A stretch of DNA of 64,000 bases from Thauera sp. GTDB lineage: Bacteria > Pseudomonadota > Gammaproteobacteria > Burkholderiales > Rhodocyclaceae. Below, one piece after another: positions 7,806 to 17,099 of this stretch. The position numbers and the translations under genes were made by a program. The notes under the pieces were generated by a model, which was not told the origin of the DNA, did not search any database, and saw only the letters and a list, made by a program, of their open reading frames with translations. The stretch is taken from NCBI GenBank assembly GCA_024235615.1, contig JACKMB010000002.1, forward strand, positions 658,321 through 722,320. The letters run 5' to 3'. Position 1 is the first letter of the stretch. Every line of letters starts with the position of its first letter.

Positions 7806-10700
7806 ATGAGCGAGATCAGCCGGATGGCGTTGTTCGGAAAGCTGAACCGGGTGGCCTACAAGGCGATCGAGGGGGCGACCGTGTTCTGCAAGCTGCGCGG
7901 CAACCCCTATGTCGAGCTCGAGCACTGGGTGATGCAGATCGTGCAGGCGCAGGACAGCGACTGGCACCGCATCATCAAGCACTACCAGGTCGACATGGCC
8001 GTGCTCGCGCGCGACATCACCACCGCGCTCGACCGCCTGCCGCGCGGTGCGACCTCGATCACCGACCTGTCGGAGAACATCACCAACGCGATCGAGCGCG
8101 GCTGGGTCTATGGCTCGCTGATGTTCGGCGACAACGCGGTGCGCACCGGCTACCTGCTGCTCGGAATGCTCAAGACGACCTACCTGCGCAACGCGCTGTA
8201 CGCGATCTCGCGCCAGTTCGAGCGCATCCGCGCGGAGGACCTGTCCGAGGCGCTGGTGCAGGTCGTCAGCGGTTCGCCCGAGGACCTCCTCGGCGAAGCG
8301 AGCGGCTCCACCGCCGAGCCCGGCGAGGCCAGCGGCGCGATGGCGCCGGCCGCGCTCGGCAAGCAGGAGGCCCTGCACAAGTTCGCCATCGACCTCACCG
8401 AGAAGGCGCGCAAGGGCGAGGTCGATCCGGTGCGCGGCCGCGACGAGGAGATCCGCCAGATCGTCGACATCCTGATGCGCCGGCGCCAGAACAACCCGAT
8501 CATCACCGGCGAGGCCGGCGTCGGCAAGACGGCGGTGGTGGAGGGCTTCGCCCAGCGCATCGTGCAGGGCGACGTGCCGCCGCTGCTTCAGGGCGTCAAG
8601 CTCCTCACGCTGGACATCGGCCTGCTGCAGGCCGGGGCGAGCATGAAGGGCGAGTTCGAGCAGCGCCTGCGCCAGGTCATCGACGAGGTGCAGGCCAGCC
8701 CGAAGCCGATCATCCTTTTCATCGACGAAATCCACACCCTGATCGGCGCCGGCGGCACGGCCGGCACGGGTGACGCCGCCAACCTGCTCAAGCCCGCGCT
8801 CGCCCGCGGCAACCTGCGCACGATCGGCGCCACCACCTGGGCGGAGTACAAGAAGTACATCGAGAAGGACCCGGCGCTGACGCGGCGCTTCCAGATGATC
8901 CAGGTGCAGGAGCCCGACGAGGCCAAGGCCACCCTGATGCTGCGCGGCGTGGCGACGGTGCTGGAGAAGCACCACCGCGTGCAGCTGCTCGACGAGGCCA
9001 TGGAGGCGGCGGTGAGGCTCTCGCACCGCTACATCCCCGCACGCCAGCTGCCCGACAAGGCGGTGAGCCTGCTCGACACCGCCTGCGCCCGGGTGGCGGT
9101 GAGCCAGCACGCGACGCCGGCCGAGGTCGAGGACTGCCGGCGCCGCATCGAGGCGCTCGATACCGAGCTCGAGATCATCGGGCGCGAGGAGCTGGTCGGC
9201 ATCGAGATCGGTACGCGCCGTGGCGATGCCGAGGCGCGCCGGGCGCAGGAGCTCGCCCGCCTTGGCGAGCTCGAGGCGCGCTGGAAGGAGGAGAAGGGTC
9301 TGGTCGACCAGATCCTCGAGCTGCGCGGCAAGCTGCGGGCCGGGGGCGAGCGCGTCGATCACCCGCCCGCCGACGTCGAGCCGGCTGCACCGGAGCTCGC
9401 TGCGAGCACGCCGCCTTCGGGCGACGCCGGCGAACTGGCGGCGCAGGCCCCGCCCGCCGACGCTTCGGCGCCCGCGGACGCCCCCGCGGCAGCGCTGGAG
9501 CCGGCGCCCGCGGCCCCTGCTGCGACGGCAGCCGGCGGGGCAGACGAGGCCGGTGCCGCAGCCGTGCAGCCACCCGCCGAGGACCGCGCCGCCCTGCTGG
9601 AGCAGCTCAAGACCCTGCAGGAACACCTGCGCGGCCTGCAGGGCGAGACGCCCCTGATCATGCCCACGGTGGACGAGCAGTCGGTCGCCAGCGTGGTGGC
9701 CGACTGGACCGGCATCCCGGTCGGGCGCATGGTCAAGAACGAGATCGAGGCCGTGCTGCACCTGGCCGACACCCTGGAGCAGCGCATCATCGGCCAGCGT
9801 CATGCGCTCGAGATGATCGCCCGCCGCATCCAGACCTCGCGTGCGCGCCTGGACAACCCGAACAAGCCGATCGGCGTGTTCATGCTCGCCGGCAGCTCGG
9901 GCGTGGGCAAGACCGAGACCGCGCTCGCGCTCGCCGAGGCGCTCTACGGCGGCGAGCAGAACGTGATCACCATCAACATGAGCGAGTACCAGGAGGCGCA
10001 CACGGTCTCCACGCTCAAGGGCGCGCCGCCCGGCTACGTGGGCTACGGCGAGGGCGGCGTGCTGACCGAGGCGGTGCGCCGGCGCCCCTACTCGGTGGTG
10101 CTGCTCGACGAGATGGAGAAGGCGCACCCGGATGTGCACGAGCTCTTCTTCCAGGTCTTCGACAAGGGCTGGATGGAAGACGGCGAGGGCAGGGTGATCA
10201 GCTTCAAGAACACGCTGATCCTCATCACCACCAACGTCGGCACCGACCTCATCATGGGCCTGTGCAAGGACCCCGAGCTGCTGCCCGACCCCGAGGGCAT
10301 CGCGCGCGCGCTGCGCGAGCCGCTGCTCAAGGTCTTCCCGCCCGCGCTGCTCGGCCGGCTGGTGGTGATCCCGTACTACCCGCTGACGGACGCGATCATC
10401 GGCCTGATCGCCCGCCTGCAGTTGAAGCGCATCGGCCGCCGCATCCACGACAACCACAAGATCGAGTTCAGTTTCGACGAGGAGGTGGTGAAGCTGATCA
10501 TCGGCCGCTGCACCGAGGTCGAGAGCGGCGCGCGCATGATCGACGCGCTGCTGACCAACACCCTGTTGCCGCGCATCAGCCAGGAGTTCCTCACCCGCAT
10601 GGTCGAAGGCAGGGCGGTCGACCGGGTACAGGTCGGCGTGGCGGAGGGTGACTTCCGCCTGTCCTTCGACGCCGCACCCGCGGGCGGGGAGGCGGGATGA
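7806..10700 (+). CDS. tssH: T6SS sheath-recycling AAA+ ATPase ClpV (TssH)
   Basis: ClpV (TssH) extracts and unfolds contracted TssC to recycle the sheath. The 964-residue protein has the N-terminal domain opening [17 protein letters not shown], a first ATPase domain with [13 protein letters not shown] near residue 236 and [12 protein letters not shown], a coiled middle domain, and a second ATPase domain with [20 protein letters not shown] near 697. It is longer than most ClpV proteins because of an Ala/Pro-rich insertion at about residues 512-590, just before the [19 protein letters not shown] helix. A clear RBS (AAGGAGAAGGGG) precedes ATG 7806. The stop overlaps the next start (ATGA). Confidence 0.96.
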   Translation: MSEISRMALFGKLNRVAYKAIEGATVFCKLRGNPYVELEHWVMQIVQAQDSDWHRIIKHYQVDMAVLARDITTALDRLPRGATSITDLSENITNAIERGWVYGSLMFGDNAVRTGYLLLGMLKTTYLRNALYAISRQFERIRAEDLSEALVQVVSGSPEDLLGEASGSTAEPGEASGAMAPAALGKQEALHKFAIDLTEKARKGEVDPVRGRDEEIRQIVDILMRRRQNNPIITGEAGVGKTAVVEGFAQRIVQGDVPPLLQGVKLLTLDIGLLQAGASMKGEFEQRLRQVIDEVQASPKPIILFIDEIHTLIGAGGTAGTGDAANLLKPALARGNLRTIGATTWAEYKKYIEKDPALTRRFQMIQVQEPDEAKATLMLRGVATVLEKHHRVQLLDEAMEAAVRLSHRYIPARQLPDKAVSLLDTACARVAVSQHATPAEVEDCRRRIEALDTELEIIGREELVGIEIGTRRGDAEARRAQELARLGELEARWKEEKGLVDQILELRGKLRAGGERVDHPPADVEPAAPELAASTPPSGDAGELAAQAPPADASAPADAPAAALEPAPAAPAATAAGGADEAGAAAVQPPAEDRAALLEQLKTLQEHLRGLQGETPLIMPTVDEQSVASVVADWTGIPVGRMVKNEIEAVLHLADTLEQRIIGQRHALEMIARRIQTSRARLDNPNKPIGVFMLAGSSGVGKTETALALAEALYGGEQNVITINMSEYQEAHTVSTLKGAPPGYVGYGEGGVLTEAVRRRPYSVVLLDEMEKAHPDVHELFFQVFDKGWMEDGEGRVISFKNTLILITTNVGTDLIMGLCKDPELLPDPEGIARALREPLLKVFPPALLGRLVVIPYYPLTDAIIGLIARLQLKRIGRRIHDNHKIEFSFDEEVVKLIIGRCTEVESGARMIDALLTNTLLPRISQEFLTRMVEGRAVDRVQVGVAEGDFRLSFDAAPAGGEAG

Positions 10701-12073
10701 GCTCCGCACCTTCCGCGCCCGCCGCGACGGCGGGCGAGGCGCCGATGAGCGTCGACGAGGCGCTCGGGCACGCGCTGCGCCTGCACCGCGCGGGGTATCT
10801 GGACCCGGCCGAGAAGATCTATCGCGCGATCCTCGGCCTGTGCCCGGACGAGGCCGAGGTCTTGCACCTGCTCGGCATGCTCCGCCACGCGCGCGGTGAC
10901 AGCGCCGAGGCGAGCGCACTGATCCGGCGCGCGCTCGCGCTGGTGCCCGATGCACCCGGCGCCTGGAACAACCTCGGTAACGTGCTGCTCGAGTCCGGCA
11001 GCGTCGACGACGCGATCGCCGCCTACCGTCGCTGCCTGGAGCTCATGCCCGACTTTGCCGAGGCGCACAACAACCTCGGTACGATCCACCGCAGCCGCAG
11101 CGAGTGGAGCCTCGCCGAGGAGGCTTACCAGCGCGCGCTGCAGCTCGCGCAAGCGCGTGTCGAGGCAGGCGAGCCGGCGGAGCTGCTCGCGGACGTGCAC
11201 AACAACCTCGCCGGCTTGATGCTCGCGCGCGGTCGGCTGCGCGCGGCGGTCGACCACGCCTGCCGGGCGATCACCGCATCCCCCGGCCAGGTCGGGGCGC
11301 GCAAGCTGCTCGGGCTGGCGTACTACACCCTGGGCGAGTTCGACAAGGCCGCAGACGTGTACCGCAGCTGGCTCGCCGACGAGCCGGACAACCCGATCGC
11401 GCGCCATCACCTCGCCGCCTGCACCGGCGAGGCCGTGCCGGCGCGCGCAGCGGACGACTACGTCGAGCGCACCTTCGACGCCTTCGCCTCCAGCTTCGAC
11501 GAGAAGCTGCAGCGCCTGCACTACCGTGCGCCGATGCAGGTGGCGCAGGCGCTGGAGGAGGCGTACGGGGCGCCGGCGGCGACGCTCGATGTCCTCGATG
11601 CGGGCTGCGGTACCGGCCTGTGCGGTCCGCTCGTGCGCGCCCACGCGCGACGGCTCGAGGGCGTGGACCTGTCGGCGCAGATGCTGCAGCGTGCCGAGCG
11701 CCGCGGCGTCTACGACCAGCTCCACAAGGCCGAACTCGGCGCCTTCCTCGCCGCCCGGCCGGCAGCCTGGGACGTGGTGCTGTCGGCCGACACGCTGTGC
11801 TACTTCGGCGATCTGGGTGCGGTGCTCGCCGCGGCGCACGGCGCGCTGCGCCGCGGCGGACGGCTCTTCTTCACCGTCGAGGCGGTTGGCGACGAGGACG
11901 CCGGGCCGCCCTTCATCCTCCAGCCCAACGGGCGCTACGCCCACACTCGCAACCACGTGGTCGCGGCGCTCGTGGCGGCAGGCTTCGAGGCTGCCTTGCC
12001 GAGCGCGCAGGTGTTGCGCACGGAGGGCGGGGAGCCAGTCGCGGGCTGGCTGGTCGGGGCTTGCAAGCCCTGA
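10697..12073 (+). CDS. TPR-repeat protein fused to a SAM-dependent methyltransferase
   Basis: This 458-residue protein joins two parts. Residues 1-235 are tandem TPR motifs, such as AEVLHLLGMLRHARGDSAEA and GAWNNLGNVLLESGSVDDA. Residues 250-458 are a class I methyltransferase with the SAM-binding loop VLDAGCGTGLCGP near 299-311, followed by an acidic LEGVDLS strand and DVVLSADTLCYFGDL. The start overlaps the clpV stop by 4 bases, so it is made with ClpV. TPR-methyltransferases of this shape usually modify proteins or small molecules held by the TPR part. The substrate here is unknown, and it is not a core T6SS gene. Architecture is sure; function in secretion is inferred only from position. 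Confidence 0.8.
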   Translation: MSSAPSAPAATAGEAPMSVDEALGHALRLHRAGYLDPAEKIYRAILGLCPDEAEVLHLLGMLRHARGDSAEASALIRRALALVPDAPGAWNNLGNVLLESGSVDDAIAAYRRCLELMPDFAEAHNNLGTIHRSRSEWSLAEEAYQRALQLAQARVEAGEPAELLADVHNNLAGLMLARGRLRAAVDHACRAITASPGQVGARKLLGLAYYTLGEFDKAADVYRSWLADEPDNPIARHHLAACTGEAVPARAADDYVERTFDAFASSFDEKLQRLHYRAPMQVAQALEEAYGAPAATLDVLDAGCGTGLCGPLVRAHARRLEGVDLSAQMLQRAERRGVYDQLHKAELGAFLAARPAAWDVVLSADTLCYFGDLGAVLAAAHGALRRGGRLFFTVEAVGDEDAGPPFILQPNGRYAHTRNHVVAALVAAGFEAALPSAQVLRTEGGEPVAGWLVGACKP

Positions 12074-12172
12074 TCCGCCGGTCCGGCGTGGCCCGCGCGC
12101 GGGCAATCGCGTGCTGGCGTTTTGGCGGGCGATTGCCTAGAAAGAATGCATGAGAGCCCAGAGGGGAACCGT

Positions 12173-14386
12173 ATGCCGCGGGTCATGGAGATCACCACGC
12201 CGCTCGGTGACGGAGTGCTGCTCTTTCACGCGATCTCCACGCGCGAGGAACTCGGTCGGCTCTTCGAATACCAGATCGATGTGCTGAGCGAGCGAAACGA
12301 CATCGACCCGAACAAGCTGCTCGGGCACAACGTGACGGTCAGGGTCGAGCTGCCCGACGGTGGCGAGCGCCACTTCGATGCCTACGTGACGGCCTTCTCG
12401 CTCGTGGGAGTGCTTGGGCGCTACCTGCGCTATCGCATCGTGGGGCGGCCCTGGCTGTGGTTCCTCACCCGCTGCGCGGACTGCCGCATCTTCCAGAATC
12501 AGAAGGTGCCCGAGATCATCGCGGAGATCTTCGGCAAGTACTCGATCGCCGCCTACGAGCTCGATCGCCTCACGGGCACGTACGAGCCGTGGGAATACTG
12601 CGTGCAGTACCGCGAGACCGACTTCAACTTCGTCAGCCGGCTGATGGAGCAGCAGGGGATCTACTACTACTTCACCCACAAGGACGGCAAGCACACCGCG
12701 GTGTTGTGCGATTCGCCGAGCGCGCACGAGCCTTACCCGGGCTACGCGCAGCTCCCCTTCGTCAGCGGCGAGCGCGCGCTGCGCATCGAGCGGGAGCGGA
12801 TCACCGAATGGGGCTTTTCCTGGGAGGTGCAGCCGGGGGCGTACGCCATCGACGACTTCGACTTCAAGAAGCCGAGCGTCGAGCTGCTGCAGCAGACCCG
12901 ACACAAGCGCGACTACGCCGAAGCGGAGCACGAGATCTACGACTACCCGGGCGAATACGACAGCAAGGGCGAGGGCGAGGCCTACGTACGCATCCGCCTG
13001 GAGGAACTGCAGTCGCAGGTGCAGATCATGCAAGGGGCCGGCAATGCGCGTGGGATCGCGACGGGCTGCGTGTTCGAGCTCGAGGAGCAGCCACGCGAGG
13101 ACCAGAACCGCAAGTATTTGATCACTGCGAGCCGCCTCGATTTCGTGCTCGCCGCGCATGAGGCCGGTGGTGGAGAGGGGGCGAGCTTTCGCAGCAGCTT
13201 CGACTGCATCGCCAGCGACCTGCCTTTCCGCACCCAGCGCACCACGCGCAAGCCGCTGGTGCAAGGCCTGCAGACGGCGATCGTGGTCGGCCCCGCCGGC
13301 GACGAGATCTACACCGACGAGTACGGCCGGGTGAAGGTGCACTTCCACTGGGACCGCCACGGCAAGGACGACGAGAACGCCTCGTGCTGGATCCGCGTGT
13401 CGCATCCGTGGGCGGGCAAGAACTTCGGCATGGTGGCGATGCCGCGCATCGGCCAGGAGGTGGTGGTCGAGTTCCTGGAGGGCGACCCCGACCGACCGCT
13501 CATCACCGGCCGCGTCTACAACGCCGAGCAGATGCCGCCCTGGGAACTGCCCGCCAACAAGACCCAGACCGGCGTGCTGACGCGCTCCTCGCTCGGCGGC
13601 AGCGGCGCCAACGCCAACGCCATTCGCTTCGAGGACAAGAAGGGCAGCGAGCAGCTCTGGATCCACGCCGAGAAGAACCAGGACATCGAGGTCGAGAACG
13701 ACGAGACGCACTGGGTCGGGCACGACCGCATGAAGACCATCGACAACGACGAGACCACCCACGTCAAGCACGACCGCACCGAGACGGTCGACAACAACGA
13801 GACCATCACCATCCACGGCCAGCGCACCGAGACGGTGGACAAGGACGAGACGATCACCATCCACCAGAACCGCAGCGAGCGGGTCGACATCGACGAGAAG
13901 ATCTCGATCGGGGCCAACCGCAGCGAGGATGTGGGTGTGAACGAGAGCATCACGATCGGCAGCGACCGCAGCGTCACCGTGGGGGCCAACGAGACCAAGA
14001 CCGTCGCGCTCCAGCGCACGCACACCGTGGGCGTGAACGAGACCATCGCCATCGGTGCGGCGCAGGAAGTGGCGATCGGCGCCTTCCAGTCGGTGAATGT
14101 GGGGGCGAACCTGTCGACCTCCGTCGGTGCCGACGAATCGCGCGACGTGGGCGGCGGCCGCGGCACGAACGTCGGCAAGGATGACTCGCTGAAGGTGGGC
14201 AAGAACCTCGTCATCGACGCGGGCGACTCGGTCACGATCAAGACCGGCAGCGCCAGCATCAGCATGAAGAAGGACGGCACGATCACGATCAAGGGCAAGG
14301 ACATCACCATCGAGGGCTCCGGAAAGATCAACGTGAAGGCGGGGGCCAACGTGGTGATGAAGGGCTCGAAGATCCTGCAGAACTGA
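12173..14386 (+). CDS. vgrG: T6SS spike protein VgrG (TssI)
   Basis: VgrG trimers cap the Hcp tube and carry effectors. The 737-residue protein has the gp27-like part (residues 1-380: LGHNVTVRVELPDGGERHF, RETDFNFVSRLMEQQGIYYYF) and the gp5 OB-fold with EIYTDEYGRVKVHFHWDR and WAGKNFGMVAMPRIGQEVVV. A long beta-helical needle of repeats follows from about residue 520. ATG 12173 is chosen because GAGGGGAACC precedes it; ATG 12146 and TTG 12122 are in-frame alternatives. No extra toxin domain is attached at the end; the last residues are a short SKILQN tail. The downstream genes are its cargo and adaptors. Confidence 0.95.
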   Translation: MPRVMEITTPLGDGVLLFHAISTREELGRLFEYQIDVLSERNDIDPNKLLGHNVTVRVELPDGGERHFDAYVTAFSLVGVLGRYLRYRIVGRPWLWFLTRCADCRIFQNQKVPEIIAEIFGKYSIAAYELDRLTGTYEPWEYCVQYRETDFNFVSRLMEQQGIYYYFTHKDGKHTAVLCDSPSAHEPYPGYAQLPFVSGERALRIERERITEWGFSWEVQPGAYAIDDFDFKKPSVELLQQTRHKRDYAEAEHEIYDYPGEYDSKGEGEAYVRIRLEELQSQVQIMQGAGNARGIATGCVFELEEQPREDQNRKYLITASRLDFVLAAHEAGGGEGASFRSSFDCIASDLPFRTQRTTRKPLVQGLQTAIVVGPAGDEIYTDEYGRVKVHFHWDRHGKDDENASCWIRVSHPWAGKNFGMVAMPRIGQEVVVEFLEGDPDRPLITGRVYNAEQMPPWELPANKTQTGVLTRSSLGGSGANANAIRFEDKKGSEQLWIHAEKNQDIEVENDETHWVGHDRMKTIDNDETTHVKHDRTETVDNNETITIHGQRTETVDKDETITIHQNRSERVDIDEKISIGANRSEDVGVNESITIGSDRSVTVGANETKTVALQRTHTVGVNETIAIGAAQEVAIGAFQSVNVGANLSTSVGADESRDVGGGRGTNVGKDDSLKVGKNLVIDAGDSVTIKTGSASISMKKDGTITIKGKDITIEGSGKINVKAGANVVMKGSKILQN
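13733..14212 (+). repeat. Ten 48-bp coding repeats in the VgrG needle
   Basis: Within vgrG, ten consecutive 16-residue units (48 bp each) can be read by eye, each made of two 8-residue halves such as ETVDNNET + ITIHGQRT. Units early in the run are rich in D/N/E/T; later ones shift to VGAN/VGVN forms. Octapeptide repeats of this kind build the triple-stranded beta-helix of phage gp5 and VgrG. DNA identity between units is moderate, so this is protein-level periodicity and not a recent tandem expansion. Confidence 0.85.
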
Positions 14387-14397
14387 TGGAGAAGACC

Positions 14398-14943
14398 ATG
14401 AGTGGAAGGGATCCGATCGAGGGTTCGAGCTTGCCGAAGGCGACGTTTCGCGATGGCGCCGAACTGTTGCAGCCGCTGCTCGAAGGCGCGTCGGCAGTCA
14501 CCAGCGCGCCACAGCGGGTCGATGGCGTCCTGGTCGGCGAGCTTGTCGCCATTGCCGACGAAGGCCGCACGCCCCTCGTGCTCTACCCCGGGCAACCCGG
14601 CACGGCCGCGATCGGCGCCCGCAGCACCGTCGATCTGCATGGCGCGCACATCGGCAAGCGCATGGTGCTGATGTTCGAAGGCGGCGATCCGCTGCGGCCC
14701 ATCGTCATGGGCGTGCTTCGCCAGGGCGAAGGCTGGCCTCTGGAGGAGCGTCCCGGGCAGGTCGAGCTCGACGTCGATGGCGAGCGCATGACCGTCAGCG
14801 CCAGGGAGCAACTCGTCCTGCGCTGCGGCAAGGCGAGCGTGACGCTCACCAAGTGCGGCAAGGTGCTCATTCAAGGGACCTATGTATCGAGCCGCTCCTC
14901 GGGTGTGAACCGCGTCAAGGGCGGCAGCATCCAGCTCAACTGA
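14398..14943 (+). CDS. DUF6484 domain protein of the VgrG cassette
   Basis: This 181-residue protein begins MSGRDPIEGSS. It has the DUF6484-like segment VDGVLVGELVAI...TPLVLYPGQPG (about residues 42-68), followed by AARSTVDL-like beta strands and RMVLMFEGGDPLRPIVMGVL, which resemble an OB-fold spike-type domain. DUF6484 proteins are found between VgrG and DUF2169 genes in T6SS effector cassettes, and their role is not established. ATG 14398 is preferred over 14386 because GGAG sits at 14388-14391 before it. It lies 12 bases after vgrG and 25 before the DUF2169 gene. A loading or spike-extension role is inference. Confidence 0.75.
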   Translation: MSGRDPIEGSSLPKATFRDGAELLQPLLEGASAVTSAPQRVDGVLVGELVAIADEGRTPLVLYPGQPGTAAIGARSTVDLHGAHIGKRMVLMFEGGDPLRPIVMGVLRQGEGWPLEERPGQVELDVDGERMTVSAREQLVLRCGKASVTLTKCGKVLIQGTYVSSRSSGVNRVKGGSIQLN

Positions 14944-14968
14944 ATCGTGCCGACGAGCGATCCGCGCC

Positions 14969-16069
14969 ATGGAACTCATCAACGCCACCCGCATGCTCGC
15001 CGGCTACACGATGGGCATCGAGCCCAGCGGGAGAGAGCTGCTGGTCGTGGTGATCAAGGGCACCTTCCACCTGCCCAGGAACGGCGAAGAGGTCCGACTG
15101 CACGAGGAACAGCTGCCTCTGGTGATGGCGGACACCTTCACCGGGGAGCCGGGGTTTTCCGCGCCGATGTACGAGGCCGACTTCGCGCCGCGCAAGCCGT
15201 GCTGCGACGTCCTGCTGCTGGGTAGCGCCTACGCGCCGGACGGACGCCCGCTGACGCGGGTCCCCGTCGGGCTGCGCATCGGCAACATGAGCAAGCGCTT
15301 CGCGGTGGTCGGCGACCGGCACTGGGAGGTCGGCCTGGGTCGGATCAGCGCCAGCCCGCCGGAGCCTTTCGTCATCAAGCCGATCTCGTATGACGTAGCC
15401 TTCGGCGGCGTCGACAACGAACATGAGGATTTCGCCAAGCACGGCGCCTGCATGCGCAATCCGGTCGGACGCGGCTACCGCCTTCAACTCAAGAGCGAAT
15501 GGGTGGATGGCAAGCCCTTGCCGAACACGGAAGAGCTGAACCGCCCGGTCGACCGGCCCGACGGCGACTTCGCACCGATGGCCTTCGGCCCCATCGGCCG
15601 CAACTGGGAACCGCGCTACCGCTACGCCGGCACCTACGACCAGGACTGGCTCGACAAGGTCTTCCCCTTCCTGCCGGCGGATTTCGACGAGCGCTATTAC
15701 CTGTCCGCCCCGCCGGACCAGCAATTGGCGATACCGATCGGCGGGCCGGAGGTGACGCTGATCAATCTCACCGCCGACGGCAGGCGCAGCTTCACACTTC
15801 CGGACTTCGAAGCCCCGGTCCATGTGTTTCCGAAGAAGGGCGAGCGCGAGGACTATAAGGCGATGCTCGACACCATCGTCTTCGAGCCCGACCAGGAACG
15901 CCTGACGATGACTTGGCGTGTCGCCCGTCCGCTCAAGAAGAACATGTTCGAGATCGCGCAGGTGCTGGTCGGCAAGAAAGGCAAGGAGTGGTGGCAGAAG
16001 CGGGAGGAGGTCGCCGCTCCGATCCCGCTCGTGGTGGTGTCGGACGACCGAGAGCCCGCGGAGAAGTGA
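14969..16069 (+). CDS. DUF2169 family T6SS effector adaptor/chaperone
   Basis: This is a 366-residue DUF2169 protein. DUF2169 proteins accompany PAAR-like (DUF4150) effectors and in studied cases help load or stabilise them on VgrG. Recognisable segments are YTMGIEPSGRELLVVVIKGTFHLP (residues 12-35, read in two parts), KPCCDVLLLGSAYAP, VIKPISYDVAFGGVD, then NPVGRGY and a C-terminal TMTWRV strand. There is no signal peptide and no catalytic motif, as expected for a cytoplasmic adaptor. It is followed after 4 bases by the ketosynthase-like gene and then by its probable client, the PAAR-HNH effector. Confidence 0.85.
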   Translation: MELINATRMLAGYTMGIEPSGRELLVVVIKGTFHLPRNGEEVRLHEEQLPLVMADTFTGEPGFSAPMYEADFAPRKPCCDVLLLGSAYAPDGRPLTRVPVGLRIGNMSKRFAVVGDRHWEVGLGRISASPPEPFVIKPISYDVAFGGVDNEHEDFAKHGACMRNPVGRGYRLQLKSEWVDGKPLPNTEELNRPVDRPDGDFAPMAFGPIGRNWEPRYRYAGTYDQDWLDKVFPFLPADFDERYYLSAPPDQQLAIPIGGPEVTLINLTADGRRSFTLPDFEAPVHVFPKKGEREDYKAMLDTIVFEPDQERLTMTWRVARPLKKNMFEIAQVLVGKKGKEWWQKREEVAAPIPLVVVSDDREPAEK

Positions 16070-16073
16070 AGAC

Positions 16074-17099
16074 ATGCCCGCCTCCCCGATCGCGATAAAG
16101 CGAACAGGCTTGGTCACCAGCGTTGGCCTGTCGACCCCCGCCGCCTGCGCCGCGATTCGCGCCAAGGTCAGCAATCCTACGGAAACCCGCTTCATCGATG
16201 CCGGCGGCGAACGGATCATGGCGCACCAGGTGGCGCTAGAGGCGCCTTGGAGCGGCCGCAGCAAGCTATGCAAGATGGCGGCAATGGTGATCGCCGACTG
16301 CTTGAGGGACATCCCGCGCGAGGAATGGGGAAGGGTGCCCCTGCTGCTCGCCGTGGCCGAAAGGGAACGGCCCGGGCGATTGGATGGGCTCGACGATCGG
16401 CTGTTTCTGGAAATTCAGGATGAACTCAGGGCCCGCTTCGCTTCCGAATCCTGCATCGTTGCGCATGGGCGCGTGAGCGTCGTCATCGCCTTGGCCCTAG
16501 CGCGCAAACTGATCGCCGATGGCAATAATTCACTGGTGTTGATCGCTGCCACCGACAGTCTCCTTGCCTGGCCGACGCTCAGCGCCTACGAGCGCGAGGA
16601 TCGCCTGCTCACGCCGCGCAACTCAAATGGGTTTATGCCCGGGGAGGGCGCCGGTGCGCTGCTCGTCGGTCAGCCCACAGGCGATGGTGAACTGCATTGC
16701 AACGGCATTGGCTTTGCGATCGAGAATGCATCGATCGATTCGGATGAGCCGCTGCGCGCGGACGGGCTGAGCGCGGCGATCAAGTGCGCGCTTGCCGACG
16801 CGGGGTGTGAACTGCATGACCTCGATTACCGAATTACCGACATTTCCGGTGAGCAGTACTACTTCAAGGAGGCAGCCCTCGCCTTGTCGCGCGTGCTCCG
16901 CCAGCGCAAGGAGGAATTTGAACTCTGGCATCCGGCGGAGTCGATTGGCGAAACGGGCGCCACGGCAGGAGTCGCGGCGCTTGCAGTTGCGGGAGACGCG
17001 GCACGCAAGTTCTACGCGCCGGGGACGGGAATCCTGGCCCACTTTTCGAACGATGCGGGTCGGCGTGCTGCGGCCGTGTTGAACTTCAGGGGCACGTGA
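16074..17099 (+). CDS. Ketosynthase-like protein lacking catalytic residues, in effector cassette
   Basis: The 341-residue protein has the thiolase/ketosynthase fold pattern of FabF-type enzymes: an N-terminal GLVTSVG segment, a central ARKLIADGNNSLVLIAATDS stretch, and GFMPGEGAGALLV (about residues 184-196), which matches the FabF GFVLGDGAG motif. The catalytic triad appears lost. The region where FabF has its nucleophilic Cys reads IVAHGRVSVV without cysteine, and the later His motifs read ITDISGEQYY and IGETGATAG, with no histidine. It is about 70 residues shorter than FabF. The stop overlaps the effector start (TGATG). A binding or chaperone role for the effector is inference. Confidence 0.75.
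   Translation: MPASPIAIKRTGLVTSVGLSTPAACAAIRAKVSNPTETRFIDAGGERIMAHQVALEAPWSGRSKLCKMAAMVIADCLRDIPREEWGRVPLLLAVAERERPGRLDGLDDRLFLEIQDELRARFASESCIVAHGRVSVVIALALARKLIADGNNSLVLIAATDSLLAWPTLSAYEREDRLLTPRNSNGFMPGEGAGALLVGQPTGDGELHCNGIGFAIENASIDSDEPLRADGLSAAIKCALADAGCELHDLDYRITDISGEQYYFKEAALALSRVLRQRKEEFELWHPAESIGETGATAGVAALAVAGDAARKFYAPGTGILAHFSNDAGRRAAAVLNFRGT

Noticed and set aside
7263-10955. 1230-residue open frame opposite clpV
   Set aside because: Antisense shadow of clpV, whose ATPase motifs are unmistakable; the shadow protein has low-complexity Arg/Ala sequence.
12137-14994. Long minus-strand frames opposite vgrG and the DUF6484 gene
   Set aside because: They mirror the 48-base repeats of vgrG on the other strand and show only repetitive V/D/L-rich sequence.
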